From Candidatus Fermentibacterota bacterium (GTDB lineage: Bacteria > JAFGKV01), in assembly GCA_016928395.1 (NCBI GenBank), contig JAFGKV010000186.1, positions 1-64,000 on the forward strand: 64,000 nucleotides of DNA, read 5' to 3'. This document shows, piece by piece, positions 62,412-64,000 of the stretch. Both the position numbers and the translations under genes were made by a program. The notes beneath the pieces were generated by a model, which saw only the letters and a list, made by a program, of their open reading frames with translations, searched no databases and had not been told where the DNA came from. Position 1 is the first letter of the stretch. Each line of letters opens with the position of its first letter.

Positions 62412-63517
62412 ACATCTTGGTGGTGAATTGGCGGGGAATCCGGAGCCCGCAGGCTGGTGGGGCGGAAGTACACGTCCACGAGATCTTCCGGCGACTCGCG
62501 GCATGGGGGCATTCCGTGACGCTTCTGTGCAGCAGGCCGCCTGGGTTTTCCGCCGAGGAGACGGTGGACGGAATACGTACCCTGCGGTATGGCAACTGGA
62601 TGAACTTCAATATGGCTGCCGCGGTCTACTACCTGAGGCATCTTCGGCGCGAGCCCTTTGACGTCATTGTCGACGACATAAACAAGATACCCTTCTACAC
62701 GCCGCTCTACGCCCGCCATCCCGTACTCGTGCTGGTTCCGCATCTGTTTGGCACCACGGTGTTTGCCGAGGCAGCATTTCCGTTGGCGGCCTATGTCTAC
62801 CTGTGGGAGCGGGCCGTGCCGCTGGTATACCGCCGAACTCCTGCCGTGGCCATCTCGGAGAGCACAAAGCACGATCTTGTCAAGCGAGGCTTGGATCCCG
62901 GGCACATCAACGTGGTGTACTGTGGAGTGGACCGTGCCGTGTATCGGCCCCCTCATGACGGGGAACGACTCCCGGTCTTCGCCTATGTCGGACGGCTCAA
63001 ACGGTACAAGAGCCTGGATGTGCTTCTGGCCGCCGCGGCGCTGCTTCGACCCTCGCACCCCGGGGTTCGTGTCGTCATTGCGGGTGCCGGGGACGATCTT
63101 TCCCGCCTCCGAAGGAGGGCCCGAAGTCTCGGGGTGGAGGATATGGTTTCGTTCCCGGGATTTGTGCCCCCTGAGCAGAAGGTCGCCCTCATGCAGACGG
63201 CCATGGCGCTGGTGGTTCCTTCGCCTAAGGAGGGGTGGGGCCTTACCGCCATGGAGGCCCATGCCTGCGGCACCCCGGTTCTGGCCAGCAAGAGCCCGGG
63301 CTTGGTGGAGTCAGTGAGGCATGATGTCAGCGGGCTCCACGTCCCCTACGGAGACGCGCGGGCACTGGCGGCGGCCATGGCCCGGCTGATCGACGAACCC
63401 GCCTTGGCGAGCAGACTCTCACAGGGCGCCCTCGAGTGGTCGGCCCGGTTCGACTGGGATGCAACGGCACAGGAGATGCTGCAGCAACTCGAGCGTGCGG
63501 CAGGAGGATCTCAGTGA
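62408..63517 (+). CDS. GT4 family glycosyltransferase
   Basis: 369 residues; the ATG at 62408 overlaps the methyltransferase stop. The GT-B fold has an N-terminal NWRGIRSPQAGGAEVHVHEI and a C-terminal donor domain with FAYVGRLKRYKSLDVLLAA and SPKEGWGLTAMEAHACGTPV, containing the ExxxxxxxE-type region. The donor is a nucleotide sugar, unknown. It is co-translated with the next GT2. Confidence 0.9.
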   Translation: MNILVVNWRGIRSPQAGGAEVHVHEIFRRLAAWGHSVTLLCSRPPGFSAEETVDGIRTLRYGNWMNFNMAAAVYYLRHLRREPFDVIVDDINKIPFYTPLYARHPVLVLVPHLFGTTVFAEAAFPLAAYVYLWERAVPLVYRRTPAVAISESTKHDLVKRGLDPGHINVVYCGVDRAVYRPPHDGERLPVFAYVGRLKRYKSLDVLLAAAALLRPSHPGVRVVIAGAGDDLSRLRRRARSLGVEDMVSFPGFVPPEQKVALMQTAMALVVPSPKEGWGLTAMEAHACGTPVLASKSPGLVESVRHDVSGLHVPYGDARALAAAMARLIDEPALASRLSQGALEWSARFDWDATAQEMLQQLERAAGGSQ

Positions 63518-64000
63518 AACCATTCCTGAGTGTGGTGTGCCCGGTGTACAATGAGAGGGAGAGCGTTCCTCTTCTGGTGGATGAGCTGTACCAGGTGCTA
63601 CAGCGGCTCACGGCCGACCGCATCCGGGACTTCGAGATCATCTTCGTGGATGATGGCAGCACGGACGGAACGGCGGACGTGTTGGAACGGCTACGCGGAG
63701 AACGACCCCGGTTGGGCGTGATCCGTTTCCGCATCAATGTAGGCAAGTCCGCGGGCTTGGCCCGGGGGTTTCGGGCCTCGGTCGGGGATGTGGTCATCAC
63801 GCTGGACGGTGATCTCCAGGACGACCCCAGAGAAATCCCTGCCCTTTTGGACAAGCTCGACGAAGGGTATCACGTGGTTTCAGGCTGGAAGGCAGATCGG
63901 AAGGATCCTCTCTCCAAACGGGTGCCCTCACGGCTGTACAACTGGGCCACAAGAACCGCCAGCGGCTTGCCTCTTCATGACTTCAACTGCGGCCTTAAGG
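63514..64000 (+). CDS. GT2 glycosyltransferase, DPM1/GtrB-like, partial at the right edge
   Basis: 162 residues visible from a GTG that overlaps the GT4 stop (GTGA), with GGAGG upstream. The start SVVCPVYNERESVPLLVDEL, then EIIFVDDGSTDGTADVLERL and VITLDGDLQDDPREIPALLD, is typical of polyprenyl-phosphate mannose or glucose synthases. It probably loads a sugar onto a lipid carrier for export or for lipid modification. The C-terminal membrane helices, if any, lie outside the window. Confidence 0.9.
   Translation, partial: MKPFLSVVCPVYNERESVPLLVDELYQVLQRLTADRIRDFEIIFVDDGSTDGTADVLERLRGERPRLGVIRFRINVGKSAGLARGFRASVGDVVITLDGDLQDDPREIPALLDKLDEGYHVVSGWKADRKDPLSKRVPSRLYNWATRTASGLPLHDFNCGLK

Overview
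This is one 64 kb stretch of a high-GC bacterial chromosome (roughly 60-65% G+C by eye). Several secreted proteins point to the FCB superphylum, most likely an uncultured candidate phylum: a FlgD/Por-sorting-like C-terminal domain on an M1 aminopeptidase, a GWxTD-domain protein, and FN3-like tails on exported proteins. I cannot place it more precisely without a marker tree.

Layout. 1-1112 (-): 5' part of a secreted subtilisin. 1376-3307: M1 aminopeptidase. 3406-10384 (+): a tightly packed housekeeping run (rsfS, argS, MTA phosphorylase, PfkB kinase, lnt, class-I amidotransferase-like hydrolase, inositol monophosphatase). 10578-11390: secreted FN3-like protein with a terminator. 24345 down to 11536 (-): nine genes, most joined by 4-bp ATGA overlaps: secreted GH13 amylase, RlmN-type enzyme, two GT2s, a YdcF-like protein, a B12-binding radical SAM enzyme, a GT2 fused to a polyprenyl-phosphate sugar-phosphotransferase, a GWxTD protein and a large secreted protein. 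This looks like a surface glycan locus. 24771-30170 (+): corrinoid-type methyltransferase of the UroD fold, LysM lytic transglycosylase, DksA-like protein, Tat-exported phosphoesterase, glycogen synthase. 30393-36499 (+): histidine kinase with a degenerate receiver, a beta-helix surface protein and a three-gene ABC-2 exporter, the first three ORFs overlapping stop-to-start. 37033-40001: MFS transporter, an unrecognised gene pair, a CPBP protease.

41-53 kb is an accessory island: a DUF4143 ATPase, three toxin-antitoxin loci (RelE with a nonsense-mutated antitoxin, RES/Xre, AbrB/MazF), ankyrin, NUDIX and UPF0158 genes, broken genes, gene-end fragments, and many short repeats including a three-copy interspersed element. 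The island ends near a tRNA-Val at 53134.

53278-64000 (+) is core again: coiled-coil zinc-ribbon protein, RNase P RNA, RelA/SpoT, the complete riboflavin set ribD-ribE-ribBA-ribH, nusB, a phosphoesterase, and the start of a glycan/lipid-sugar cluster (methyltransferase, GT4, GT2).

Most unusual: the RNase P RNA carries two enlarged variable hairpins (P12 and P18 positions) that share the same 11-bp terminal arms, and its 3' end abuts or slightly overlaps the relA start codon. Also of note are a 22-bp palindrome that recurs with identical 10-base arms 12 kb apart, and the GT2-phosphotransferase fusion.
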